Positions 6,772 through 14,914 of a stretch of DNA of 64,000 bases are shown here, in pieces. Origin of the DNA: Halospina denitrificans (lineage in GTDB: Bacteria > Pseudomonadota > Gammaproteobacteria > Pseudomonadales > Oleiphilaceae); assembly GCF_004364635.1 (NCBI RefSeq), contig NZ_SOAX01000003.1, forward strand, positions 187,538 through 251,537. Reading direction: 5' to 3'. The translations under genes and the position numbers were made by a program. The notes under the pieces were generated by a model, which did not search any database, was not told where the DNA came from, and worked only from the letters and a program-made list of their open reading frames with translations. The number at the start of each line of letters is the position of its first letter. Within the stretch, counting starts at the first letter, position 1.

Positions 6772-9462
6772 ATGAACCGCCAAAGGCTACGCACCCGCTG
6801 CTGCGTCTGGTCGTTCTGCCTGATATGGGCGGTTGCCTTTTGCTTTGCCCCCATGCCGGCACACGCCGAACCAGATAACCAAAAAACGGGTGAAGAAACG
6901 AACGGGGAAGGCGTCGAGACTGCCACCGAAGAGGAAAAAGAAAAGCCCGAAGAAGCAAAGCCTGCTGTCCAGCCCGAACTGGAGGCCAGCACCAGAAAAC
7001 CAGAGCAAATCCAGCTTCCTGACAGCGAAACGGCGGATATCCGCCAGCAGATTCAGGCCCTGAGAAGCTCCCTGGACCAACGCCTGATTGCGGTTGAATC
7101 CACACGCACCCGCCTCAGCTACGCGGAATCACTTCTCAATCGACTTCAGGACGAATACAACAGCTTTGAGCTTCGCCTGGAAAAAGCCGGCCTCAACCTC
7201 ACCGGTGATTACGCGAGCCTCCTTGAGCAACGGCTTGAGCGGCTTCAGCGGCAAGGCATTGCGGAGGACCTGATTGACGACATTGAAAACCAGTTGTCTA
7301 CAGCGCGCGAGGAGCAGCTTCGACTGGAAGAGTTTGAAGCCGTTATCGATCCCGGCGATGATGCCCGCAGCCAGCTGAGGAGCCAGAGGGCCAGCATCAT
7401 CCGCCAGCTGCACAAGGCGGTCACGGAACACATTCGGGCGCTGAACGATTATTACAGGACGGTATCGGCGCTGCAGGAACAAGTGGAGGCCTATAAGGTT
7501 CTGCTGCAGCAGCGACTCTTCTGGCTGCCCAGTGCGCCAGCTGTAGGAGCCGAAACCCTGACAGAGCTGTTTGGGGCTGCCGCCTGGTTTGCCGAGCAGT
7601 TGCGTCTTGAACCGTTCAACGACGCAATACGCGAATCGATTCAGGAGCGTGGCGGGCCCATAACCCTTCTCATCGCCCTTCTGGCACTGCTGCTCATCAA
7701 GCGCGGGGCCATCAAACGCAACCTCAGGGCCAACGGCCAGTATGTTGGGAACGTTGGCCACGATCGCATCAAGTTTACGGTTTATGCATTCGCCAACAGC
7801 ATCTTGTTGGCCCTCCCCGGCGTGCTGGTATTCGCTGTCGGGGCGCTTTTACTCATGGAGGGCAACGACTTTTTCTCGGGTCTGTCCAGGGGACTGGGCA
7901 CTGCAGCATTAATCGTCCTCCTGCTGGCATTTTTTCATAATGTGGCCCGCCAGGGCGGATTGGGAGACGCGCATTTTTACTGGCATAGCGACTCACTGCG
8001 CGCCCTTCGCCGGGAACTGCCGTTTCTTCTGGCGGTTATCATCCCGATCACCGTGATCATGCCGACCACCGCAACACCCGCCGGATCCGAATTCGTGGAC
8101 AGCCTCGGGCGCTTGCTCTTCACCGCCGCATCCATAGCGCTGTCGACCTTCGCGCATCGTATCCTGAGTGCGATCCGGGCCGACCGGCCGCAGAGCAAAC
8201 GCCTGTTGTTCCTGCATGTACTGGCAGTGGCCACGCCCCTGGTACTGTTGGTGGCATCGCTGCTCGGCTATCACTACACCGCCCTGGTACTGGAGCGCAA
8301 CCTGTTCATCAGCATCTGCTGGCTGGCATTCAACATCATGCTGTTCTACATCGGGCTACGGGCGCTTTCGGTCCGCGAGCGTCGCCTGACGCTGGAGCGG
8401 TTGCGGGAGCACCGTGAGGCTCAACGCCAGCTCGCCGTAACCAGGGAAAGCGCCGAACCCTCAGGTGAAGGGGTACCGCAAGCACTGGATATGCCGGAAA
8501 TGGACCTCAGGGATATCAGTCAGCAGAGTACCGCGCTCCTGCGCATCCTGATTTCGGTGCTCGTCATTACCGGCCTCTGGCTGCTCTGGGCCAGCCTGAT
8601 TCCGGCCCTGCAGCTGTTCGACAACATCACGCTCTGGACCATCGCCACCGACCTGGAAGGCGGCGATCCGCTACCCATTACCCTGGGTGACCTGCTGCTG
8701 GCGCTATTCGTTGGCGTGGGTACAGTGCTCGCCGTCAGAAACCTGCCCGGCACCCTGGAAGTCATGATGCTGAGCCGGATGAAGCTTGAGCCCGGTACCA
8801 GCTATGCCATTACCACCCTCACCACCTATGCCCTGGTGTTAATCGGTGTGGTGGTTTTCCTTGGGGTGATCGGCGTCCAGTGGTCGAAGCTGCAGTGGTT
8901 GGTGGCAGCACTCGGGGTGGGTCTGGGCTTTGGCCTGCAGGAGATCGTCGCCAACTTTGTGTCCGGCATCATCCTGCTGTTCGAACGCCCCATCCGCGTC
9001 GGAGACACGGTTACCATTGACGGCATTACGGGCACGGTCACACGTATCCGCATTCGTGCAACCACCCTGGTTGACTGGGACCGCAAGGAGCAGATCATTC
9101 CCAACAAGACCTTCGTGACCCAGGATCTGACCAACTGGACACTGTCCGACTCCATCACGCGCGTCATACTGGAAGTCACCGTTGCCTACGGCTCCGATGT
9201 GGACCAGGTTCAGGAACTGCTTACGGAGGTGGCACAGACCAACGAACGGGTCGTGGATGACCCGGCACCGGCAGTGTTCTGCGTGGGCCTGGGAGATAGC
9301 GGTATTGATTTCGAGCTGCGGGTGTTTGTGAAAGATCCCCTGGACATTATGCCCCTGTCCCATGAGATCAACGCCGCCATTACTCGGGACCTGCATGAGG
9401 CAGGCATCGAGATCCCCTTCCCCCAGCGGGATATTCACGTTCGGTCAATCATGGATACATGA
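6772..9462 (+). CDS. MscK/KefA-type large mechanosensitive ion channel
   Basis: An 896-residue inner-membrane channel that should open under membrane tension and release solutes on osmotic downshock. A signal peptide (cleaved near AHA/EP, about residue 32) leads to a long periplasmic coiled coil (about 80-260), then about ten membrane segments, then the MscS core. The pore helix and start of the beta domain are clear at about 709-746: VAALGVGLGFGLQEIVANFV and FERPIRVGDTV. It is shorter than E. coli MscK or MscM (about 1100 residues), mainly in the periplasmic part. The ribosome site AAGGAG precedes ATG 6772. The mobile element begins only 38 bases after its stop; before insertion its 3' neighbour would have been tRNA-Ser. 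Confidence 0.9.
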   Translation: MNRQRLRTRCCVWSFCLIWAVAFCFAPMPAHAEPDNQKTGEETNGEGVETATEEEKEKPEEAKPAVQPELEASTRKPEQIQLPDSETADIRQQIQALRSSLDQRLIAVESTRTRLSYAESLLNRLQDEYNSFELRLEKAGLNLTGDYASLLEQRLERLQRQGIAEDLIDDIENQLSTAREEQLRLEEFEAVIDPGDDARSQLRSQRASIIRQLHKAVTEHIRALNDYYRTVSALQEQVEAYKVLLQQRLFWLPSAPAVGAETLTELFGAAAWFAEQLRLEPFNDAIRESIQERGGPITLLIALLALLLIKRGAIKRNLRANGQYVGNVGHDRIKFTVYAFANSILLALPGVLVFAVGALLLMEGNDFFSGLSRGLGTAALIVLLLAFFHNVARQGGLGDAHFYWHSDSLRALRRELPFLLAVIIPITVIMPTTATPAGSEFVDSLGRLLFTAASIALSTFAHRILSAIRADRPQSKRLLFLHVLAVATPLVLLVASLLGYHYTALVLERNLFISICWLAFNIMLFYIGLRALSVRERRLTLERLREHREAQRQLAVTRESAEPSGEGVPQALDMPEMDLRDISQQSTALLRILISVLVITGLWLLWASLIPALQLFDNITLWTIATDLEGGDPLPITLGDLLLALFVGVGTVLAVRNLPGTLEVMMLSRMKLEPGTSYAITTLTTYALVLIGVVVFLGVIGVQWSKLQWLVAALGVGLGFGLQEIVANFVSGIILLFERPIRVGDTVTIDGITGTVTRIRIRATTLVDWDRKEQIIPNKTFVTQDLTNWTLSDSITRVILEVTVAYGSDVDQVQELLTEVAQTNERVVDDPAPAVFCVGLGDSGIDFELRVFVKDPLDIMPLSHEINAAITRDLHEAGIEIPFPQRDIHVRSIMDT

Positions 9463-9499
9463 ACTGCGACGGGGCCGTAATTCTACAACGAAAGCGTTA

Positions 9500-9515
9500 A
9501 ATGGCGGTGGGCCAG
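9500..9515 (+). repeat. attL core (copy of tRNA-Ser 3' end)
   Basis: AATGGCGGTGGGCCAG is identical to 19061-19076. It holds the complement of the CCA end, discriminator, acceptor strand and two further bases of tRNA-Ser. The match ends sharply on both sides, as expected for an integrase core duplicated on insertion. Confidence 0.85.
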
Positions 9516-9621
9516 TCCGCTTCGGAGGGCTATATATGCCTGATTTTACCCATTTTTTTAGAACGTCTCCGCAATAAATCCCTGATTACTCCCATAATCC
9601 TGTAAACCCCTGTCGCACCTT

Positions 9622-9638
9622 GTAACATCCAATGTTAT
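9622..9638. promoter_or_regulatory. GTAACAT dyad upstream of int (operator candidate)
   Basis: GTAACAT-CCA-ATGTTAT is an inverted repeat with six symmetric pairs, about 90 bases before the integrase start. A related dyad with a 5-base spacer lies before alpA at 11174-11192. The pairing of the two suggests a shared regulator, which is inferred. Confidence 0.45.
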
Positions 9639-9645
9639 TCTTTAT

Positions 9646-9664
9646 GGTACGTATATGAGTACGT
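9646..9664 (+). repeat. tandem GGTACGT/AGTACGT repeat, left end
   Basis: GGTACGT (9646-9652) and AGTACGT (9658-9664) are spaced 12 bases start to start, 130 bases inside the left att core. The same arrangement occurs at the right end (19001-19019) and, inverted, before the terminase genes (14915-14948). Integrase arm-type binding or a regulator site is possible. Confidence 0.5.
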
Positions 9665-9694
9665 GAACTTTTTGAGGGGTTGGGTTTCTGGTGC

Positions 9695-9708
9695 GGGATT
9701 CGAACCCC
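9695..9708 (+). repeat. tRNA T-arm-like remnant next to int
   Basis: GGGATTCGAACCCC is identical to 19076-19089 in the T arm of tRNA-Ser. It lies 180 bases inside the left att core, just before the integrase start. The flanking bases do not complete a proper T stem or acceptor stem, so it is not a functional tRNA part. It may be a relic of an older attachment site. Confidence 0.45.
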
Positions 9709-9726
9709 TTACAGGGAGGCGGTGAC

Positions 9727-11118
9727 ATGCCAAAGAAAGCGAAAGAGATGACAGCGAAAGAGGTGCGGGATCTGAAACCGCGCATTGGTAAAGACGGAAA
9801 ACCGTACAATACCTATTATGCCGTTGGTGGTGTCTCCGGTCTAAACCTGGAGGCGGCGGCAACCGGCGGCAAGTCCTGGGTTTTACGTGTCGCCGTTGGT
9901 GTCCAGCTCGACACCAAAGGGAACCCGAAACTGGATAAGAATGGCTATCCCAAACCACAGCGCCAAAGTATCGGCCTTGGTGGCTTCCCTGATGTATCGC
10001 TTTCACAGGCGCGTGACAAGGCGCGAGAGATCAAAGAAAAGATCGCGCAAGGCATCAACCCGCTGGAGGAAAAGAAAGCCGCCAGAGCCGCCCTGATTGC
10101 CGCCCAACGGCGCAACGTCACTTTCCGGGAAGTGGCGAAAGACTGCTATGACGTTAAAGCCGCTGAGTTCAAAAACGAGAAACATTCCCTGCAATGGTGG
10201 CGCACCCTGGAGGTTAATGCTTTTCCGTCTATCGGTGACATGCCCATAAACGAGATCAGCACGGATGACGTTGTACGCACCCTGAAACCAAAATGGGACA
10301 GCACGCCGGACGCGGCTGACCGCATACGTCAACGCATGGGCGCAGTATTTGAGTATGCCTTGACCGGGGATAAGCCAATCCGCACCAATCCGGTCAACCC
10401 TGCCCGATGGGAGAATCTGAAGGGCAAGCTACCTGCCTTCCAGGCCGTCAAAAAGAAATCCGGCAAGGCCAACCGTCACCATCCCGCCCTGCCCTATAAA
10501 GACATGCCGCGCCTAATGGCGGATCTGCGTTCGAAACATGCCAACGGGGCGAAGGCTTTGCAGTTTGCCATATTAACCGGCGCTCGCTCCGAGGAAGTCA
10601 GAAAGGCCACGTGGGATGAAATCGACCTGACCGAAAAGACATGGCACTTGAGCGCAGAGCGGATGAAAGCCGACCGGCCCCACACGGTCCCATTGTCGGA
10701 TGCTGCCGTGGAGCTACTGAGGACCATGCCGAAAAAGACTCCGGGTAATCTGATATTCGGATCAGCACAAGGCAAAGTTATGTCAGATAACACGCTATCC
10801 AAGCTCATTAAGGACATGCACGCGGCGGATCTGAAGCGCGGTGGCGACGGATACACCGACCCAAAACAGGATAACCGTATTGCAACGCCACACGGCACGG
10901 CGCGTTCGAGCTTCAAAGAATGGGCCAGGAAGGCCACAAGATACCCGGACGAGTATTCCGAGATCGCGCTGGCACACGTCAACACTGACGAGACGCGCTC
11001 CGCGTATGCGCGTGACGAGCTACTGGCAGAGCGTCGGCCAATGATGCAGGAATGGGCGCGGTATTGTTACCAGGGCGATCAGTCGGAATCAGAGGATGCG
11101 GAGAAGGAGGCCGGTTAA
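9727..11118 (+). CDS. int: tyrosine recombinase integrase (P4/DUF4102 type)
   Basis: A 463-residue integrase expected to insert and excise the element at tRNA-Ser. The N-terminal arm-binding DUF4102-type domain (about residues 8-125, with QSIGLGGFPDVSLSQARDKA) is followed by a SAM-like core-binding domain and the catalytic domain. Catalytic residues are visible: Arg287 in LTGARSEEVRKATW, His389 and Arg393 in PHGTARSSFKEWA, His417 in IALAHV and the nucleophile Tyr427 in RSAYARDE. ATG 9727 was chosen because GGAGGCGGTGAC precedes it; the frame extends upstream to 9691 but only through tRNA-like DNA. It is transcribed inward from the end distal to the intact tRNA, unlike many islands where int abuts the tRNA. 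Confidence 0.95.
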   Translation: MPKKAKEMTAKEVRDLKPRIGKDGKPYNTYYAVGGVSGLNLEAAATGGKSWVLRVAVGVQLDTKGNPKLDKNGYPKPQRQSIGLGGFPDVSLSQARDKAREIKEKIAQGINPLEEKKAARAALIAAQRRNVTFREVAKDCYDVKAAEFKNEKHSLQWWRTLEVNAFPSIGDMPINEISTDDVVRTLKPKWDSTPDAADRIRQRMGAVFEYALTGDKPIRTNPVNPARWENLKGKLPAFQAVKKKSGKANRHHPALPYKDMPRLMADLRSKHANGAKALQFAILTGARSEEVRKATWDEIDLTEKTWHLSAERMKADRPHTVPLSDAAVELLRTMPKKTPGNLIFGSAQGKVMSDNTLSKLIKDMHAADLKRGGDGYTDPKQDNRIATPHGTARSSFKEWARKATRYPDEYSEIALAHVNTDETRSAYARDELLAERRPMMQEWARYCYQGDQSESEDAEKEAG

Positions 11119-11173
11119 AACGGTTATAAAAACCCCTTGCCTTATAACTGAAACATGCTGTAGCATTGGATCT

Positions 11174-11192
11174 GTAACATGCTTAATGTTAC
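11174..11192. promoter_or_regulatory. GTAACAT dyad upstream of alpA (operator candidate)
   Basis: GTAACAT-GCTTA-ATGTTAC is a perfect 7-bp inverted repeat with a 5-base spacer, 220 bases before alpA and 56 bases after int. The half-sites match those of the dyad before int at 9622-9638. Confidence 0.5.
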
Positions 11193-11310
11193 TACAAATT
11201 GCAAGCTTGAGCGATGGCAACTTAACAGCGTCAGCCGAAGACGGGGTCTCCGGAAAGGCGTTCCGACGGGGTCGGTGGCCGTGCCAGATAAGTTGAATAG
11301 CTCGTAAAAG

Positions 11311-11377
11311 TGGCGGTGCCACCTGCTTTGCGGAGTCAATCTGATTGATGATGCAGCCGGTGGACCGCCATTTTTTT
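11311..11377 (+). terminator. leader hairpin with T-run before alpA (attenuator-like)
   Basis: TGGCGGTGCCACC (11311-11323) pairs with GGTGGACCGCCA (11359-11370) over 12 pairs with one bulge, and is followed by seven T. The 35-base loop can fold further (TCAAT/ATTGA and CTGC/GCAG). Placed between the regulatory dyad and alpA, it could terminate read-through from int or attenuate the alpA-primase operon. Confidence 0.55.
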
Positions 11378-11411
11378 ATGCGCGTGGGGCCGGTTGCCCG
11401 GAGACCCCAAA

Positions 11412-11597
11412 ATGAGCGAGCTGAAAAAATACCTCTCTGACAGTGATAATGCGACCCGTTACGGCGTAAGCCGTCAAACCGTCTGGCGCTGGGTGCGTCA
11501 GGGTAAGTTCCCCTCCCCTATCCGTATCAACGGATGCACCCGCTGGAAACTCTCCGACCTGGAAGCGTGGGAAGCACGCCAGGAGGGTGTAGCGTGA
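11412..11597 (+). CDS. alpA: AlpA-family helix-turn-helix regulator/excisionase
   Basis: A 61-residue AlpA/MerR-like winged-helix protein: an ATRYGVSRQTVWRWVRQGKF recognition helix region, then PSPIRINGCTRWKLSDLEAW, which is the family signature. AlpA proteins activate satellite or prophage genes and can act as excisionases. GGAG at 11400-11403 precedes the ATG. The gene opens a tightly coupled operon: its TGA overlaps the GTG of the next gene. In P4-like and PICI satellites an AlpA homologue is a common master regulator, so this is the best candidate inducer of the element. Confidence 0.9.
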   Translation: MSELKKYLSDSDNATRYGVSRQTVWRWVRQGKFPSPIRINGCTRWKLSDLEAWEARQEGVA

Positions 11598-11785
11598 GCG
11601 CATACACCACGATCCAAGTAGCTACCCTGGAAACCGGCGTTAGCAAGGGATTGCTGATTCCTGCCATTGCCAGAGGCGAAGTAAGAGCCTGGAGCATTGC
11701 CGGTGAAACTGTCGTTGTCCTTTCCGATGTTCGCAGCTTCAAAGCGCGGATTATGGCTGACAGGGGGTGCGAATCATGCGATTGA
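11594..11785 (+). CDS. small HTH-like protein between alpA and primase
   Basis: A 63-residue frame starting with GTG, overlapping the alpA stop by four bases (GTGA) and preceded by the strong ribosome site AGGAGGG at 11581-11587. The pattern TLETGVSKGLLIPAIARGEV followed by a wing-like AWSIAGETVVVL and SDVRSFKARI resembles a degenerate excisionase/MerR-type winged helix, which is an inference. Its 3' end overlaps the primase start. It could be a second DNA-binding regulator or an excisionase partner of AlpA. Confidence 0.7.
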   Translation: MSAYTTIQVATLETGVSKGLLIPAIARGEVRAWSIAGETVVVLSDVRSFKARIMADRGCESCD

Positions 11786-14388
11786 ATGAGAACGCCCCCG
11801 CAGCCTGGGAAGCTGACGAGGGCACACAAGAGACGAGCGGGCAAGCTCAAATTGATTATAACGTAATCAGTGACGAAGCCGCTAGCGCCCTGATGAGCGC
11901 GTATCCGTGCTGTCTGGTGTATCAAAAGGGCGAGATTGACGGTAACGGCAACCCCTCTCCGGGCAAGAATCCCAAAGGGTTTAAGTGGACCGACAATCCG
12001 CGCAAAGCTACAGAGCGAAGCGCCACCGATGGGATAGGCGTTATCTGCGGATTCTCTGGCAACTACAGCGCCCCGGTGGGAGCCGTGGACGTTGATGTTA
12101 CGCATGAGGACGCAGCGCGTGAGCTTTACGACTTTATCAGCCAGTACCTAAAAAACAGGGACGGGGCAAAGCTGGTACGCACCGGCAAGCCGCCAAAGTT
12201 CCTCATTCCCTACCGCATGCCGGAGGTGGCGAAAAAGAAAAACACCACCGCGCTCTATCCGGTAGATGCTGAGTCTGGGTTAATCCATACGGAAAGGGAG
12301 CATAAAAACCAGGTGGAGTTCCTGGGCAAAGGCGAGCAGTTCATCGCGTACCACATTCATCCTGATACTGGCGAGCCGTACCAGTGGCGGAACCTTTGCG
12401 ACGAGAACGCCCCTCAGAGCTTGCACGAGTGCGACCCTGCCGAGCTGGTGGAGCTGACAGCCGATGATCTGGATACGTTTGATTGGGCGTTTAACGAGAT
12501 CGCAGACCGCCACCGGCTGGAGCCGAAACCGAAAGGCGACAAAGACCAATCCAAGCCGTGCCAGTCCCTAGAATCTGCCGTGCATGAAAGCGAGGCGGAT
12601 CACGTTGATTATCTGGTTTCGTGGATTCCAAACAATGATGCGGACTATGACGATGAATGGTTCCCGATCATTGCGGCTATCCATGACGCGGCAGGCGAAG
12701 CCGGGAAAGAAATAGCCCGTAAATGGTCTGCCCAATCAGGATTGCACGAGGAAGGCAAGTTCGAGAAAACCTGGGGCAGCATGGGCAGCTATTCCGGCAA
12801 GCGAGCCAGTAAGGGGAAACTGATTGCCCTGGCCCGCGAGAATGGCATGCCCAGAAGTAACCCCAGAGCGTCGACAACATCCGCACAACAGCCAAACCCA
12901 CCGGAGCCGGACCAGTGGCCTACCCTGGCCGATCCGTTCGCAGAGTACACCGTCCCGGCCTTTCCGCTGGATATTCTGCCCAATGCGTTTCAGACGTTCT
13001 GCCGTGAGAAGTCGGAACAATCGGGCTTTGATGAAGGCGGTTACGCGTTCTGCCTGCTGGCTGCGTTCGGTAACACCGTGGACCACCGCGCCCAACTGGA
13101 TCTGGGACCGTTCAAGGTGCCTGCCTTTTCCTGGAATGGCCTCGTGGACAGCTCAGGGGGCGGCAAGAGTCCGGTACTCAGTGCATCCATCAAAGCGCCT
13201 TGCGAGATCAATGACGCCATTGTCAGAGACTCTGAGCGTGCTATGGGCAAGTGGCGCGAGGAGCTGGAGTCTGCAAAGCAGGCCAAACAAGATCCGCCGC
13301 CCAAACCTCCCTGGAAGCAGCGCCATGCCAGTGACACCACCACTGAGGCATTGGCTCAACTTCTGAGCGACAACCCGGAAGGCGTCAATCTGTACTTTGA
13401 CGAGATGACCGAGTTCCTGGGGCGCATGGATGCCTACAGTGGCAAGGATGGCGGAAAGGACCGTGGTGTCTATCTGCGCTCGTGGGATGGCGGTCAAGTA
13501 ACGATCAACCGCGCAACCAAGGAACCGCTGGTGGTGCCCAACTTCAGCGTGGGAATACTCGCTGGTGTTCAGCCAGAGGTACTAGCGCAGAAGTTCCAGA
13601 AGTCGGGAGGCGCTTCCGGCGCTGATGGGCTTTATCAGCGGTTTGCCCTGTACTGCATGCGCCCTGCCGGTGAAGTCGATTACATGGCAAAGCTGAATCC
13701 GTTTACCGAAACCAACGTGACTCAGGTATTTAACGCCCTGCAACGGTGGAACGAGGACGAAACGAAGCTGTCAGCCAGTCTCACAACCGGCGCTCAGAGT
13801 CTAATGCAGGACTACCACAACCAGGTTAGAAAGCTGGCAACGCGGACCAGTGCAAGGCGCTTTGCAGAGCATCTAAACAAGTTCCCCGGCATGCTGGGGC
13901 GCTTTGCGTACTCGCTGCACTTGCTCTATGCCGCCGCCCGTGACGAGCCGCCCCACCAATACGTTGATGCCGACACTATGAAGCAGGCCATGAAGCTGAT
14001 GCGCGTGCTGTATCGCCATTCAGAGGCCGTCTATGCGGTTCTGGATCAACAGGCGGGGGATGTTAAGGCGCTCGTTATCAGTGCCGCTGAGGCGATTCTG
14101 GCGAAGCAGTGGGCGCAGTTTAAGAGAGGCGATCTGACGCGCAATGCGACCTATTGGCAGGGGGCGGAGTCGTACCATGCGGAGAGTGCAACGGATTACC
14201 TGATCGAGATGGGCTGGATAGCCGACATTACACCACCACCGATTCCAGGCAAGCGGGGGCGGCGCTCTGATGGTGTCTTTGCCGTTAATCCAAAGGTGCA
14301 TGCTCAGTTCAGCGAGCACCAGAGGCGGATCAAGGAGGCCAGAGCCGAAAGGTATCAGGCATTGAAGGAAGTCGCGGGAGGGAATTAG
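11776..14388 (+). CDS. primase-helicase-like replication protein (prim-pol, PriCT-like, DUF3987)
   Basis: An 870-residue protein expected to start replication of the excised element. The N-terminal archaeo-eukaryotic primase/polymerase-like part (about residues 20-250) has an acidic VGAVDVDV motif near 100. A PriCT-like segment (about 275-345) contains SWIPNNDADYDDEWFPIIAA. The large DUF3987 part (about 395-860) holds a P-loop-like GLVDSSGGGKSP at about 455-466 and a NLYFDEMTEFL acidic motif. ATG 11776 lies after AGGGGG; an in-frame GTG at 11767 is less well placed. Translation is likely coupled to the preceding HTH gene. Similar genes occur in PICIs and other small integrative elements. Domain boundaries are approximate. 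Confidence 0.85.
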   Translation: MRLNENAPAAWEADEGTQETSGQAQIDYNVISDEAASALMSAYPCCLVYQKGEIDGNGNPSPGKNPKGFKWTDNPRKATERSATDGIGVICGFSGNYSAPVGAVDVDVTHEDAARELYDFISQYLKNRDGAKLVRTGKPPKFLIPYRMPEVAKKKNTTALYPVDAESGLIHTEREHKNQVEFLGKGEQFIAYHIHPDTGEPYQWRNLCDENAPQSLHECDPAELVELTADDLDTFDWAFNEIADRHRLEPKPKGDKDQSKPCQSLESAVHESEADHVDYLVSWIPNNDADYDDEWFPIIAAIHDAAGEAGKEIARKWSAQSGLHEEGKFEKTWGSMGSYSGKRASKGKLIALARENGMPRSNPRASTTSAQQPNPPEPDQWPTLADPFAEYTVPAFPLDILPNAFQTFCREKSEQSGFDEGGYAFCLLAAFGNTVDHRAQLDLGPFKVPAFSWNGLVDSSGGGKSPVLSASIKAPCEINDAIVRDSERAMGKWREELESAKQAKQDPPPKPPWKQRHASDTTTEALAQLLSDNPEGVNLYFDEMTEFLGRMDAYSGKDGGKDRGVYLRSWDGGQVTINRATKEPLVVPNFSVGILAGVQPEVLAQKFQKSGGASGADGLYQRFALYCMRPAGEVDYMAKLNPFTETNVTQVFNALQRWNEDETKLSASLTTGAQSLMQDYHNQVRKLATRTSARRFAEHLNKFPGMLGRFAYSLHLLYAAARDEPPHQYVDADTMKQAMKLMRVLYRHSEAVYAVLDQQAGDVKALVISAAEAILAKQWAQFKRGDLTRNATYWQGAESYHAESATDYLIEMGWIADITPPPIPGKRGRRSDGVFAVNPKVHAQFSEHQRRIKEARAERYQALKEVAGGN

Positions 14389-14480
14389 TTGAATTTCTTG
14401 TATGCGCGTACGAGACGGAAAGTATAAATAACCCCTCTATATATATTTTTCACTTCGTACGCACATACAACTTATTCAAC
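14388..14480. repeat. imperfect 26-bp inverted repeat with AT-rich loop (replication origin candidate)
   Basis: Arms 14388-14413 and 14455-14480 match at 22 of 26 positions; the inner 16 bases have one mismatch (TTGTATGCGCGTACGA against the complement of TCGTACGCACATACAA). The 41-base loop is AT-rich with TATATATATTTTT. The left arm starts at the last base of the primase stop codon. Location next to the primase gene and an easily melted centre suggest an origin; a transcription terminator or regulator site is the alternative. Confidence 0.55.
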
Positions 14481-14549
14481 AAAATACCGTGGTGAAGCCC
14501 AGCCAGGGAGGGCAATCCCTAATGGTCAAAAAATGAACAGGACAACCCC

Positions 14550-14774
14550 ATGAGAGACATAGACGAAACCCAAGAGAAAGGCGACTCGTGCAACCCTGCC
14601 GAGATCCTGGAGGCAGCGAAGGAGCTGAACGTCCCGGAGCATCATATACGCCCATTGTCGTGGTACGTGACGGGCTTTTGCCTGCATAACAAGGCAGAGC
14701 GGCATGGGCCTGCCCATCGGTTCTATTTAATGGCGGAGCGGGAGGCAGAGGCTATCGCAGTGATTTACGGATAA
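14550..14774 (+). CDS. hypothetical 74-residue protein of the element
   Basis: A short frame encoding a Glu-rich N-terminal half (ILEAAKELNVPEHHIRPLSW) and a C-terminal half with AERHGPAHRFYLMAEREAEA. No family is recognised. The ribosome site is weak (ACAGGACA before the ATG). It stands alone between the inverted repeat and a 200-base non-coding stretch, so it may belong to the replication module. The coding assignment rests on length and context only. Confidence 0.5.
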   Translation: MRDIDETQEKGDSCNPAEILEAAKELNVPEHHIRPLSWYVTGFCLHNKAERHGPAHRFYLMAEREAEAIAVIYG

Positions 14775-14863
14775 CGAACCAGAGCCAGGGATGGCACGCC
14801 ACCTTTCAGACCCAGCCGCAAGAATAGCCCCAATCAACCCCGCTACCCTGCCCTGAAACCCCT

Positions 14864-14907
14864 TATGGCGGTCATATACGCCGCCATACCGTCATATAAG
14901 TCATAAA
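14864..14907. repeat. hairpin and GTCATA repeats before the terminase operon
   Basis: TATGGCGG (14864-14871) and CCGCCATA (14881-14888) form an 8-bp hairpin with a 9-base loop. Overlapping it are direct repeats GTCATATA at 14871-14878 and 14891-14898 and GTCATAAA at 14900-14907. Together with the GGTRCGT array just downstream this forms a compact repeat-rich control region. Confidence 0.45.
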
Positions 14908-14914
14908 CCTATGG

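Larger units (their letters stand above)
11119..11411. other. int-alpA intergenic control region
   Basis: Nearly 300 bases without a gene. In order it holds ATGCT-GT-AGCAT (about 11158-11169), the GTAACAT dyad (11174-11192), a pair of GACGGGGTC direct repeats at 11240-11248 and 11265-11273 flanking a CGGAA/TTCCG hairpin, a long hairpin ending in a T-run (11311-11377), and the alpA ribosome site. This looks like the main switch region of the element, though no regulator-binding data exist. Confidence 0.55.

Noticed and set aside
9689-9708. A functional tRNA 3' end before int
   Set aside because: The T stem pairs at only three positions and no acceptor, anticodon or D arm is present.
11096-11296. 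66-residue plus-strand frame after int
   Set aside because: It covers the dyad and repeat region, has no ribosome site and low coding character.
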